The notes beneath the pieces were generated by a model. It was not told where the DNA came from. It did no database searches and worked only from the letters and a program-made list of their open reading frames with translations. DNA of 64,000 bases, from assembly GCA_027484105.1 (NCBI GenBank), contig JAIXUG010000006.1, positions 1-64,000 on the forward strand, read 5' to 3'. Source of the DNA: Comamonadaceae bacterium (GTDB lineage Bacteria > Pseudomonadota > Gammaproteobacteria > Burkholderiales > Burkholderiaceae_C). Positions 54,939 to 64,000 of this stretch are shown one piece after another (the first letter of the stretch is position 1; the number at the start of each line of letters is the position of its first letter). Both the position numbers and the translations under genes were made by a program.

Positions 54939-55720
54939 GAAGGTTTGGATCTGGCGTCAGCGGGTTGCGGCAGCAGGGTTTTGGGGTGCACGGGCTGGCG
55001 GGGCGCAATGGTCTGAAAGATGCGGCCGCCATCGGCTGGCAAAGGAGGAGGTTTCACCAGACGCTTGCTGGGCGCAGCCATGCTGCGTGCACCGCTTTTC
55101 AATGGCGGCTTGATCCCGGTGCTGAGTTTGTCTTTTTCAGCCTCGGACAGTTGCTGATAGGCCTCCCATTGCGCGCGTTTGTCTTCAATGGACAAGGACT
55201 GGGTGGTGTTGAAATTGAAGCGGGCGAGGGAGCGTTGACGTGGGCTGAGCGCTGCCCATTCCCGCATGCGTCCATGCAAAACCACTTGTTCGGGGTCGCT
55301 CAACTGGTAAAAGCCGCGGGCCAAGATCAACCATTTTTGTTTTTGTTGGGGGGTCAACTCATCCCATTTGTCGTTCAGGGGCATCAAGGCTTGCTGCTGT
55401 CTCTTGCTCAATGCGGCCCAAGCGCGTGACTCAACAACGGGCTTTTCGGAAGCAGGTGTGGCGCGTTGATCGGTCACGCTGGCGGCTTCTGTGCGTGGCG
55501 CAGTCGGTGCAAGGGGGGGCGTATCCGCCGTGACCGTTTCTGCTGCTGGGGCAGAGCTTGATGCGGGGGCGTTGGCCGAAGGGCCTTGTGCCAGCGCTGG
55601 CAGGCCAACCAGCAACAAGCCCCAAACCACCCAGCTGCACAGCATCCGCTGAGCCTGTTGGGGCGGTGATGAGGTCGGCTTTGTGGCAGAACCCAGCCGG
55701 TGCAAGCCCAGCTCAATCAT
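54935..55720 (-). CDS. DUF3106 exported protein
   Basis: A 261-residue protein with an N-terminal hydrophobic signal (WVVWGLLLVGLPALAQG), an Ala/Pro-rich spacer, and a region rich in LSKRQQQALMPLNDKWDELT and LSPRQRSLARFNFN, matching DUF3106 proteins found beside ECF sigma genes in Burkholderiales. The repeated short helices resemble the metal- or stress-sensing CpxP/Spy style only loosely. Function unknown. It overlaps DUF3619 by 8 bases and RDD by 4. Confidence 0.75.
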   Translation of the reverse strand: MIELGLHRLGSATKPTSSPPQQAQRMLCSWVVWGLLLVGLPALAQGPSANAPASSSAPAAETVTADTPPLAPTAPRTEAASVTDQRATPASEKPVVESRAWAALSKRQQQALMPLNDKWDELTPQQKQKWLILARGFYQLSDPEQVVLHGRMREWAALSPRQRSLARFNFNTTQSLSIEDKRAQWEAYQQLSEAEKDKLSTGIKPPLKSGARSMAAPSKRLVKPPPLPADGGRIFQTIAPRQPVHPKTLLPQPADARSKPS

Positions 55721-56153
55721 GTCGGCTGGGCTGGACCAGTTGGACTTTCAGAAATTGCAGAAAGCCTGGGTCGGTGTAAGCGTCGGGAGGGAGATCGTCC
55801 AGCAACAATGCAGAGTCTATGGAGGCGATGTCGGATTCCATGAGCTCTTGCTGGATGGCTTGCACCAAAATGAGGCCCATGACCAGTGCCACCAAGGGCA
55901 AGGCAGAGACCAGGATGCGCCACAGGTTCAAACCTTCATCGCCAGAACCCGTGAGCGAGCCTGGGGTCTGAAGTGCCGTGCGGTAACGCAGCAGGCGGAT
56001 GGGTGCAGGGCGAGATTCAAGCGCCCGGTCGCGAGCAACGCGCAGGCGTTCGCTCAGGTCATGGCCCATATTTTGGGTGGCCAGATCAAGTTGCCGGGTG
56101 AGATGTTGGCCCCAGAGGTCCATGTCGGAATTGTTTGTTTTGGGGTTTGTCAT
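55713..56153 (-). CDS. DUF3619 single-pass membrane protein, candidate anti-sigma factor
   Basis: A 146-residue protein with an N-terminal cytoplasmic helical part (WGQHLTRQLDLATQNMGHDL), one membrane segment (ILVSALPLVALVMGLILVQA) and a periplasmic C-terminus. This is the layout of anti-sigma factors, and its start overlaps the sigma gene stop by 4 bases, implying equal synthesis. DUF3619 has no proven function to my knowledge; the anti-sigma role is inference. Confidence 0.7.
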   Translation of the reverse strand: MTNPKTNNSDMDLWGQHLTRQLDLATQNMGHDLSERLRVARDRALESRPAPIRLLRYRTALQTPGSLTGSGDEGLNLWRILVSALPLVALVMGLILVQAIQQELMESDIASIDSALLLDDLPPDAYTDPGFLQFLKVQLVQPSRHD

Positions 56154-56863
56154 GGGTTCATGCCTTGTTCTGACAAGGTTTTACTCAGTGCCAAAATGGC
56201 GCGAGAGCAATGGGTTTTGACGCTGCCTTCGGAGCACCCCATCACTGCAGCCGTTTCGGACACGTCCAGTTCCTCCCAATAACGCAGCAGGAAGGCTTCT
56301 CGTTGACGTGCAGGCAAATTCATCACGGCTTTTTCAATGAGCTCAAAGGTTTGCATGCGTGACACCCACGACTCTGCGCTTTGCTGGGATGGTAAGTCGC
56401 TGTCCCCGGTCAAGACCTCAATAGACTCAAACTGTCCGGGACTTTCGTCGTTTTCAAAATCGTCGCGGTTTGAAAACAGGGCGCTTCGGGTCTTGCGACG
56501 ACGGAACCAGTCCAGGACCGTGTTCGACAAAATCCTCTGGAACAACAGGGGGATCTCGGACAGCGGTTTGTCCGCATAGTTGGTGCACAGCTTGATCATG
56601 CTGTCTTGGACGATGTCCAGGGCTGCGTCTTCATCACGAACGTGGTAGTAAGCTCGTTTGAAAGCTTTCTTTTCCGCATTTTTCAGAAAGTCAGACAGTT
56701 CTTTATCCGAGGCCAACTTGATGAACAGCGATGCTGTGTCCTGTGGTGATGGGGCTTTTGGGTGGGGGTTGGGTGCACCCTTTAGGCGGCTGTGATTATG
56801 GCACCGAGATGTGGGCGGTGAACTCGGGCAGTCCAATCCTTTTTCAACAGTGCGATAATGCAC
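56150..56863 (-). CDS. RNA polymerase ECF-type sigma factor
   Basis: A sigma-70 family factor of the ECF type. Region 2 is visible in AYYHVRDEDAALDIVQDSMI and ILSNTVLDWFRRRKTR; region 4 in LPARQREAFLLRYWEELDVS and AAVMGCSEGSVKTHCSRA (helix-turn-helix). An acidic linker separates them. The start is uncertain: the frame begins at GTG 56863 without a visible ribosome binding site, and no ATG lies before region 2. First gene of a five-gene operon (sigma, DUF3619, DUF3106, RDD, LOG). Confidence 0.85.
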   Translation of the reverse strand: MHYRTVEKGLDCPSSPPTSRCHNHSRLKGAPNPHPKAPSPQDTASLFIKLASDKELSDFLKNAEKKAFKRAYYHVRDEDAALDIVQDSMIKLCTNYADKPLSEIPLLFQRILSNTVLDWFRRRKTRSALFSNRDDFENDESPGQFESIEVLTGDSDLPSQQSAESWVSRMQTFELIEKAVMNLPARQREAFLLRYWEELDVSETAAVMGCSEGSVKTHCSRAILALSKTLSEQGMNP

Positions 56864-57015
56864 GGTTGCAATTGAAAAAAAGCAAACGGATCACCGTCCG
56901 GCACTTTTACAGTTTGGTGCCCATGTCTGTGGTCTTAAGTCCCAAAGCCACTTCAAAAGAGTCGCGCCCAGGGGCACCCAAGGTTTTTCGTTAGAGAAAT
57001 TCACAAAGGTTGAAT

Positions 57016-58788
57016 ATGGAAATCACCAAAGCCGAAATGGCATCCGCTGCGTCCGTCGCTTCTTCTGGTCAAGAATTGCGTGGGGCCGAAATTCTGGTCA
57101 AAGCACTCCAGGCCGAAAACGTTCAGTTTGTTTGGGGCTACCCCGGTGGGGCCGTGCTCCACATCTACGACGCTTTTTACAAACAAGACACCATTCAGCA
57201 CGTTCTGGTACGCCACGAACAAGCTGCTGTACACGCGGCCGATGGCTATGCCCGTGCCACGGGTGAGGTGGGGGTGGCTCTGGTCACTTCGGGCCCTGGC
57301 CTGACCAATGCCGTCACCGGCATCGCCACCGCCTACATGGACAGCATCCCCATGGTCATCATCAGCGGGCAGGTGCCCACTGCGGCCATTGGCCTCGATG
57401 CCTTCCAGGAATGCGACACCGTGGGCATCACACGCCCCATCGTCAAGCACAACTTCTTGGTCAAAGACGCCAAGGACATGGCCGAGGTCATGAAAAAGGC
57501 CTTTCACATTGCCCGCACAGGCCGCCCTGGTCCGGTGGTGGTGGACGTGCCCAAGGACGTGTCCTTTAACAAGGTTTTGTACGCTGGTTATCCCGACAAG
57601 GTCGAGATGCGCTCGTACAACCCGGTGCGCAAGGGCCACGGCGGTCAGATCCGCAAGGCCATGCAGCTGTTGATGTCGGCCAAGCGGCCTTACATCTACA
57701 CCGGCGGCGGTGTGTTGCTGAGCAACGCCAGTCCCGAGTTGCGCGCGCTGGTGGATATGTTGAACTTCCCGGTCACCAACACTTTGATGGGATTGGGCGC
57801 ATTTCCCGCCACCGATCGTCGCTTCCTGGGCATGCTGGGCATGCACGGCACGCTGGAGGCCAACAACGCCATGCAAAACTGCGATGTTTTGTTGGCCGTG
57901 GGCGCACGTTTTGACGACCGCGTCATTGGCAACCCCAAGCACTTTGCGCAAAACGAACGCAAAATCATCCACATCGACATCGACCCTTCCAGCATTTCCA
58001 AGCGCGTCAAGGTCGACGTGCCGATCGTGGGCGATGTCAAAGACGTGCTGATTGAGCTGATGGGCATGATCCGCGAGTCGGGTCTCAAGCCCGACAGCCA
58101 GGCGCTGGCGCAGTGGTGGGAAACGGTCGAAGGCTGGCGCAGCCGCGATTGCATGAAGTACGACAGCAACAACAGCCTGGTCATCAAGCCGCAAAAGGTC
58201 ATCGAGACCTTGTGGGACATGACCAAAGACGCTGATGCCTACATCACCTCTGATGTGGGTCAGCACCAAATGTGGGCTGCTCAGTACTACAAATTCAGCG
58301 AGCCACGCCGCTGGATCAACTCCGGCGGTCTGGGCACCATGGGTGTGGGCATTCCCTATGCTATGGGCATCAAGCTGGCCAAGCCCGACAGCGAGGTGTA
58401 TTGCGTGACGGGTGAAGGCTCGGTGCAAATGTGCATTCAGGAGCTCTCGACCTGCCTGCAATACAACACGCCCATCAAAGTGGTGGCCCTGAACAACGGT
58501 TACTTGGGCATGGTGCGACAGTGGCAGGAGATTGATTACTCCGGTCGTTACAGCCACAGCTACATGGATGCTTTGCCCAACTTCGTGAAGTTGGCCGAGG
58601 CCTATGGCCACGTTGGCATCTTGGTGGAAAAGCCTGAGGATGTGGAGCTTGCTTTGCGCGAGGCACGCAGGCTCAAGGACCGCACGGTGTTCCTGGATAT
58701 CCGCACGGACCCGACTGAAAACGTGTTTCCCATGGTTCAGGCCGGCAAAGGCATCACCGAGATGCTGATGGGCTCTGAAGACCTTTAA
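57016..58788 (+). CDS. ilvB: Acetolactate synthase, catalytic subunit
   Basis: A 590-residue thiamine-diphosphate enzyme that makes acetolactate or acetohydroxybutyrate, first step of valine, leucine and isoleucine synthesis. The catalytic Glu is in VRHEQAAVHAADGYARA; the ThDP motif is TGEGSVQMCIQELST ending in ALNN (GEG rather than the usual GDG, which I believe is common in this group); the FAD region includes GVGIPYAMGIK. AAAGG lies 6 bases ahead of ATG 57016, which decides the start. Followed by ilvH after 83 bp. Confidence 0.96.
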   Translation: MEITKAEMASAASVASSGQELRGAEILVKALQAENVQFVWGYPGGAVLHIYDAFYKQDTIQHVLVRHEQAAVHAADGYARATGEVGVALVTSGPGLTNAVTGIATAYMDSIPMVIISGQVPTAAIGLDAFQECDTVGITRPIVKHNFLVKDAKDMAEVMKKAFHIARTGRPGPVVVDVPKDVSFNKVLYAGYPDKVEMRSYNPVRKGHGGQIRKAMQLLMSAKRPYIYTGGGVLLSNASPELRALVDMLNFPVTNTLMGLGAFPATDRRFLGMLGMHGTLEANNAMQNCDVLLAVGARFDDRVIGNPKHFAQNERKIIHIDIDPSSISKRVKVDVPIVGDVKDVLIELMGMIRESGLKPDSQALAQWWETVEGWRSRDCMKYDSNNSLVIKPQKVIETLWDMTKDADAYITSDVGQHQMWAAQYYKFSEPRRWINSGGLGTMGVGIPYAMGIKLAKPDSEVYCVTGEGSVQMCIQELSTCLQYNTPIKVVALNNGYLGMVRQWQEIDYSGRYSHSYMDALPNFVKLAEAYGHVGILVEKPEDVELALREARRLKDRTVFLDIRTDPTENVFPMVQAGKGITEMLMGSEDL

Positions 58789-58871
58789 TTAACCCCACTG
58801 GACGAATCTATTGCCCGCCAAGCCTGCGCATTACCGTGCGCAGGGGAGGGCGGCGAGAAGAGGAATCACAC

Positions 58872-59363
58872 ATGAAACACATCATCGCTGTATTGATTGA
58901 AAACGAAGCGGGCGCCTTGTCCCGCGTGGTGGGTCTGTTTTCGGCCCGCGGCTACAACATCGAATCCTTGACCGTGGCCCCGACCGAAGACCCCAGCCTG
59001 TCGCGCATGACCATCCAGACCACCGGTTCGGACGACGTGATCGAGCAGATCACCAAGCACCTGAACCGCCTGATCGAGGTGGTGAAGGTGGTCGACCTGA
59101 CCGAAGGCGCTTACACCGAGCGCGAGCTGATGCTGGTGAAGGTACGCGCCGTGGGCAAGGAGCGCGAAGAAATGAAACGCATGGCCGACATCTTCCGTGG
59201 CCGTGTGATTGATGTCACCGACAAGAGTTACACCATCGAGCTCACCGGTGACCAATCGAAGAACGACGCCTTTTTGGAGGCGATCGACCGCAGTGCCATC
59301 TTGGAGACCGTGCGCACGGGTGCGTGCGGTATCGGGCGCGGCGAGCGCATCCTGCGCGTCTAA
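58872..59363 (+). CDS. ilvH: Acetolactate synthase, regulatory (small) subunit
   Basis: A 163-residue small subunit with an N-terminal ACT domain (KHIIAVLIENEAGALSRVVG, YNIESLTVAPTEDPSLSRMT) and a C-terminal domain; valine binding to the ACT dimer gives feedback inhibition in known enzymes. GAAGAGG lies ahead of ATG 58872. Located between ilvB and ilvC. Confidence 0.96.
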   Translation: MKHIIAVLIENEAGALSRVVGLFSARGYNIESLTVAPTEDPSLSRMTIQTTGSDDVIEQITKHLNRLIEVVKVVDLTEGAYTERELMLVKVRAVGKEREEMKRMADIFRGRVIDVTDKSYTIELTGDQSKNDAFLEAIDRSAILETVRTGACGIGRGERILRV

Positions 59364-59376
59364 ACCCAACCCTTGA

Positions 59377-60420
<1,044 letters not shown>

Positions 60421-60441
60421 TCGGGCCCTTGGGCAAGTTTG

Positions 60442-60470
60442 AAAAAGGCCACTCGGGTGGCCTTTTTCTT
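60442..60470 (+). terminator. Rho-independent terminator after ilvC
   Basis: AAAAAGGCCAC and GTGGCCTTTTT form a perfect 11-bp stem with a TCGG tetraloop and T-rich tail. Confidence 0.9.
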
Positions 60471-60538
60471 GCGTGCTCGCGCTGGCTTAAACTTCGCTGA
60501 CACGGGATGGCTGCGAGCAGTTTCAACAGGAACGGACG

Positions 60539-61348
60539 ATGAACAACGACAAAGTCGAAGACGCTGAGGTGAGTGTGCCGGTGCGCAAACCCTCCAAAGG
60601 CATTTACATGCTGCCCAACATGATCACCTTGGCGGCTTTGTTTGCCGGGTTTTATGCGGTGGTGATGGCCATCAATGGCCGCTTTGAACTGGCGACGATG
60701 GGGATTTTCAGTGCCATGGTGCTCGACAGTCTGGATGGGCGTGTGGCCCGCATGACCAACACACAAAGCGCCTTTGGCGAGCAAATGGACTCGCTGTCTG
60801 ACATGGTGTCATTTGGTGCGGCCCCGGCTTTGATTGCTTATGTCTGGACTTTGAAGGAGCTGGGGCGTTGGGGCTGGATCGCCGCATTCGTTTATTGCGC
60901 CTGTGCAGCCTTGCGCTTGGCACGGTTCAACGTCAACACGGCCGTCGTGGACCGGCGTTACTTCCAGGGTCTGCCATCGCCTGCAGCCGCGGCCCTGGTG
61001 ATGGGTTTCGTGTGGATCATGTTTGACAACGCCGTTCCGGCCAAAGCCGTGTCCTGGGGCATGTTTTCAGTGTGTCTGTTTGCGGGCCTGACCATGGTGA
61101 CCAATGTGCCGTTTTACAGTTTCAAGGACATGACCATGAAAAAGAGCGTGCCTTTTGCCACGCTGGTGTTGGTGGCCTTGGGCATTGCGGTGGTCAACAT
61201 CGACCCCCCCATTGTGTTGTTTGCCTTGTTCGTGATCTATGGCTTGAGCGGTTATGTGATTTATGTCTGGCGCAAGGCCAAGGGCCAGCCCACCAGCATG
61301 ATCAGCACCTCCACCGACGAACCCGATGAGCGTGGCTTGCACCAGTGA
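60539..61348 (+). CDS. pssA: CDP-diacylglycerol--serine O-phosphatidyltransferase
   Basis: A 269-residue membrane enzyme of the CDP-alcohol phosphatidyltransferase family. The metal/catalytic motif is LDSLDGRVARMTNTQS..GEQMDSLSD (DGxxAR-8-GxxxDxxxD). Six to eight hydrophobic segments. It makes phosphatidylserine, the substrate of Psd encoded at 23.1 kb. The gene lies between ilvC and leuA, as in many Burkholderiales. Confidence 0.95.
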   Translation: MNNDKVEDAEVSVPVRKPSKGIYMLPNMITLAALFAGFYAVVMAINGRFELATMGIFSAMVLDSLDGRVARMTNTQSAFGEQMDSLSDMVSFGAAPALIAYVWTLKELGRWGWIAAFVYCACAALRLARFNVNTAVVDRRYFQGLPSPAAAALVMGFVWIMFDNAVPAKAVSWGMFSVCLFAGLTMVTNVPFYSFKDMTMKKSVPFATLVLVALGIAVVNIDPPIVLFALFVIYGLSGYVIYVWRKAKGQPTSMISTSTDEPDERGLHQ

Positions 61349-61396
61349 TGTCCGGTGCACGACAAGGCCTGAATTGAACTGTGCTAAAGTGTTTCC

Positions 61397-61450
61397 ATGA
61401 AATTGATTTTGTCTGCACTACTGCTAGCGCCCCACGGGCGGGATGTGTAG
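61397..61450 (+). CDS. leuL: leuA leader peptide (attenuator)
   Basis: A 17-codon frame, ATG to TAG, encoding MKLILSALLLAPHGRDV. Five Leu codons are clustered (TTG, TTG, then CTA CTG CTA); CTA is rare in the surrounding genes. It is followed 19 bases later by a perfect terminator and then leuA. This is the layout of a leucine attenuator: when charged tRNA-Leu is scarce, stalled ribosomes would prevent the terminator. ACGGGC inside the leader can pair with GCCCGT of the terminator's left arm, a candidate antiterminator. Confidence 0.8.
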   Translation: MKLILSALLLAPHGRDV

Positions 61451-61469
61451 CGCACGCAAACATTTTCCC

Positions 61470-61512
61470 AAAAGGCCCGTATGCCATCCGCAACGGGCCT
61501 TTTGCATTTTTT
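61470..61512 (+). terminator. Attenuator terminator upstream of leuA
   Basis: AAAAGGCCCGT (61470-61480) pairs perfectly with ACGGGCCTTTT (61493-61503), with a T-rich tail, 35 bases before the leuA start. Confidence 0.85.
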
Positions 61513-61546
61513 GCTTGGACTTGCGGTTTCTTGACCAGGAGTGAAC

Positions 61547-63085
61547 ATGACTGACAAACTGATTATTTTCGACACCACTTTGCGCGATGGCGAGCAGTCG
61601 CCTGGTGCTTCCATGACCCGTGACGAGAAGCTGCGCATTGCCCGCCAGCTGGAGCGTCTGCGCGTGGATGTGATCGAAGCCGGTTTTGCAGCCAGCTCCA
61701 ATGGCGACTTTGAGGCCGTCAAGACCATTGCCGACGCCATCAAGGACTCCACCATTTGCTCTTTGTCCCGCGCCAATGACCGCGACATTTCGCGCGCTGC
61801 CGAAGCCCTGAAAGGGGCCAACAGTGGGCGCATCCACACTTTCATTGCCACTTCGCCCCTGCACATGGAAAAAAAGCTGCGCATGACACCTGACCAGGTG
61901 TTTGAGCAAGCCAAGCAGTCGGTGCGTTTTGCCCGCAACCTGGTGGGTGATGTGGAATTCAGCCCGGAAGACGGTTACCGCAGCGACATGGACTTTTTGT
62001 GCCGCGTTCTCGAGGCCGTGATCGCCGAAGGCGCCGGCACCATCAACGTGCCTGATACGGTGGGTTATGCGGTGCCTGAGTTGTACGGCGAGTTCATCCG
62101 CACCTTGCGCGAGCGCATTCCCAACTCGGACAAAGCGATTTGGTCCGTGCATTGCCACAACGACTTGGGGATGGCCGTGGCCAACTCCCTGGCGGGCGTC
62201 AAGATCGGTGGTGCACGCCAGGTGGAGTGCACCATCAACGGTCTGGGTGAGCGTGCGGGCAATTGCTCGCTCGAAGAAGTGGTCATGGCTGTCAAGACGC
62301 GCCGCGATTACTTTGGGCTGGAGGTGGGCATTGATACCAGCCACATCGTGTCGGCCAGCCGCATGGTCAGCCAGACCACCGGCTTTGTGGTGCAGCCCAA
62401 CAAAGCGGTGGTCGGGGCCAACGCCTTTGCCCACGCCTCGGGCATTCACCAGGATGGCGTGCTCAAGGCGCGTGACACTTATGAAATCATGCGCGCCGAA
62501 GATGTGGGTTGGACCACCAACAAGATTGTTTTGGGCAAGCTCAGCGGCCGCAACGCTTTCAAGCAGCGTCTTCAGGACCTCGGCGTCACACTCGACAGCG
62601 AGACCGAAATCAACAATGCTTTTGCCAAGTTCAAGGAATTGGCCGATCGCAAAAGTGAAATTTTCGACGAGGACATTCTGGCTTTGGTCAGCGACGAGAG
62701 CGTGACCAGCGAAAAAGAGCAGTATGGTTTTGTCTCCATGTCCCAGCGCAGCGAAACGGGTGAGCGGCCCCATGCTTCGGTGGTGTTCACCATTTCCGGC
62801 AAAGAGGTGCGCAGCCAGTCCGATGGCAATGGCCCTGTCGATGCTTCGCTCAAAGCGATTGAATCCCAGGTCAAGAGTGGCGCCGAAATGGTCCTCTACT
62901 CTGTCAATGCCATCAGTGGTTCGACAGAGAGCCAGGGTGAAGTCACTGTTCGTCTGCAAAACAGCGGCCGGGTGGTGAACGGGGTGGGATCCGATCCCGA
63001 CATCGTGGTGGCTTCGGCCAAAGCTTATCTGAGCGCGCTCAACAAGTTGCAAAGCAAGGCAGATCGGGTCGCCGCACAAGGTTGA
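61547..63085 (+). CDS. leuA: 2-isopropylmalate synthase
   Basis: A 512-residue LeuA1-type enzyme. [15 protein letters not shown] and the metal His pair in [19 protein letters not shown] define the catalytic barrel; [12 protein letters not shown] and the C-terminal LeuA regulatory domain (leucine feedback) are present. It condenses acetyl-CoA with 2-oxoisovalerate. AGGAGTGAAC lies directly ahead of ATG 61547. Expression is predicted to be controlled by the leader peptide/terminator upstream. Ends at a strong terminator. Confidence 0.97.
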   Translation: MTDKLIIFDTTLRDGEQSPGASMTRDEKLRIARQLERLRVDVIEAGFAASSNGDFEAVKTIADAIKDSTICSLSRANDRDISRAAEALKGANSGRIHTFIATSPLHMEKKLRMTPDQVFEQAKQSVRFARNLVGDVEFSPEDGYRSDMDFLCRVLEAVIAEGAGTINVPDTVGYAVPELYGEFIRTLRERIPNSDKAIWSVHCHNDLGMAVANSLAGVKIGGARQVECTINGLGERAGNCSLEEVVMAVKTRRDYFGLEVGIDTSHIVSASRMVSQTTGFVVQPNKAVVGANAFAHASGIHQDGVLKARDTYEIMRAEDVGWTTNKIVLGKLSGRNAFKQRLQDLGVTLDSETEINNAFAKFKELADRKSEIFDEDILALVSDESVTSEKEQYGFVSMSQRSETGERPHASVVFTISGKEVRSQSDGNGPVDASLKAIESQVKSGAEMVLYSVNAISGSTESQGEVTVRLQNSGRVVNGVGSDPDIVVASAKAYLSALNKLQSKADRVAAQG

Positions 63086-63119
63086 AAAACATACTTTTTA
63101 AGTATCATTCGGCTTGAAT

Positions 63120-63160
63120 AAAGTCGCGCAAGTTATTGTTCTTGCGCGACTTTTTTTATT
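63120..63160 (+). terminator. Rho-independent terminator after leuA
   Basis: AAAGTCGCGCAAG (63120-63132) and CTTGCGCGACTTT (63141-63153) form a perfect 13-bp stem followed by T. It is AT-flanked on both sides. Confidence 0.92.
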
Positions 63161-63243
63161 TATATACACTTTGAGGCTAGAATGATTTACCGACCTCACT
63201 GGATGTGCCATTGAACTCCGCTCACCTTCACTCCCTGTCTGCA

Positions 63244-64000
63244 ATGCGCCCCAAATCGATGCTCTGGGTGTTGACATTGCTGGTGTCATTGGGATGTGTC
63301 TTGCCATCCAGCATGGTCCAGGCACAAACCGCCAGTCAGTCGGTCAAGTCAACGGAAAAATCGGGCAAGAAGAAGGACAAACCGCCATCGGTGAGCAAGG
63401 CCTCAAGCGCCAAGGACAAAAACAAGCCCCGGGACAACGCCAAACACAAAGCGTCCTCCAACCGTTCTGTGCAGCAAGCCAAATCCAAATCAGCACCTTC
63501 AGCGGCCAAGAAGCCCTCTGCATCTGTCAAGCAGGCTCGCCTGGATAGAAATCAGAATGTGACACAGCAAGCACGGCCTGTGCGTGCTTCTTTTGGGCAA
63601 TTGGCGGGATTGCATGCCACCACGGATGCGCTGGACCTGCACTCCAGTGTGGCACTGGTGGTTGACCAGGATACCCATGAAATTTTGTACCGTAAAAACG
63701 ACCATGCGGTGTTGCCCATCGCCTCTTTGACCAAGTTGATGACAGGATTGGTGATCGCCGAGGCCAAACTGCCCATGGACGAGCCCATCAGGATCACGCA
63801 AGCGGATGTGGACACAGAAAAAGGCAGCACTTCTCGCTTGGCCGTCGGAACGGTGCTGAGTCGGGGAGAGTTGATGCATTTGTCCCTGATGTCCAGTGAG
63901 AACAGGGCGGCCAATGCCTTGGGCAGGTCCTATCCGGGCGGCCTGGGTGTTTTCGTTGAACGCATGAACCAGCGGGCCTCGTCATTGGGCATGAAGGACA
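63244..64000 (+). CDS. pbpG: D-alanyl-D-alanine endopeptidase/carboxypeptidase, S11 family (PBP7-like), cut by window end
   Basis: The visible 252 residues start with a signal peptide (MLWVLTLLVSLGCVLPS; cleavage near VQA-QTA), then a Lys/Ser-rich low-complexity stretch of about 70 residues, then the S11 domain: SSVALVVDQDTHEILYRKND, the SxxK motif in IASLTKLMTGL and the SxN motif in LMSSENRAAN. The KTG motif would lie beyond the window. It cleaves peptidoglycan cross-links in the periplasm. The start may be ATG 63244, ATG 63259 or TTG 63211. The basic linker is longer than in E. coli PBP7 and may bind the cell wall. Confidence 0.85.
   Translation, partial: MRPKSMLWVLTLLVSLGCVLPSSMVQAQTASQSVKSTEKSGKKKDKPPSVSKASSAKDKNKPRDNAKHKASSNRSVQQAKSKSAPSAAKKPSASVKQARLDRNQNVTQQARPVRASFGQLAGLHATTDALDLHSSVALVVDQDTHEILYRKNDHAVLPIASLTKLMTGLVIAEAKLPMDEPIRITQADVDTEKGSTSRLAVGTVLSRGELMHLSLMSSENRAANALGRSYPGGLGVFVERMNQRASSLGMKD

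Noticed and set aside
57001-58611. 536-codon open frame antisense to ilvB
   Set aside because: It mirrors the codon pattern of ilvB, has His/Val-rich sequence with no family motif, and no ribosome binding site. Similar long antisense frames occur opposite leuA (61424-63079), the RND pump (42969-44705) and phoX (3254-4444).

Overview
The window is chromosomal DNA of a betaproteobacterium, most likely Burkholderiales/Comamonadaceae (a Limnohabitans- or Rhodoferax-like freshwater bacterium). This is inferred from gene order and families: an SRP RNA gene beside dnaX-ybaB-recR, mltD-gloB-methyltransferase-rnhA, ilvB-ilvH-ilvC-pssA-leuA, and an ECF sigma/DUF3619/DUF3106/RDD operon. No tRNA, insertion sequence, prophage or CRISPR array was seen.

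Region 1 (1-24.9 kb) reads as a phosphate-starvation island. It holds an ArsJ-type GAPDH (cut by the left edge), two PhoX-type phosphatases, two paralogous lipoproteins, a lipoprotein subtilase, a PQQ-type sugar dehydrogenase, the uptake and signalling genes pstS-pstC-pstA-pstB-phoU-phoB-phoR, and then ugd, a GT4 glycosyltransferase, a DUF962/Mpo1-like membrane protein, a membrane-anchored class-III aminotransferase, psd and ppk2. Sites with the 7-4-7 bp, 11-bp-period layout of a Pho box lie before most of these transcription units, including four phased half-sites before ugd. The inferred programme is: release phosphate outside the cell, import it through Pst, handle arsenate that enters with it, replace phospholipid with sugar (probably glucuronosyl) lipid, and use polyphosphate. 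The aminotransferase/DUF962 part of the lipid segment has no assigned pathway and is the best candidate here for undescribed biology.

Region 2 (25-40.4 kb) is mostly housekeeping: a MATE transporter, an ArnT/PMT-like membrane protein, rpmE2, rho, trxA, a flavoprotein, SRP RNA, dnaX (with a nine-A slippage site), ybaB, recR, an orphan solute-binding protein, mltD, gloB, a methyltransferase and rnhA.

Region 3 (40.5-56.9 kb) holds an RND efflux adaptor/pump pair whose adaptor carries an (AGGPG)8 minisatellite, molybdenum cofactor genes moaA-mobA-moeA, an aldehyde dehydrogenase, ppa, a FemAB-like acyltransferase, nadE, glnB, and a compact ECF-sigma operon (sigma, DUF3619, DUF3106, RDD, LOG).

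Region 4 (57-64 kb) makes branched-chain amino acids and phosphatidylserine: ilvB, ilvH, ilvC, pssA and leuA. leuA is preceded by a leucine-rich leader peptide and terminator, a classical attenuator. The window ends inside an S11 (PBP7-like) peptidase gene.
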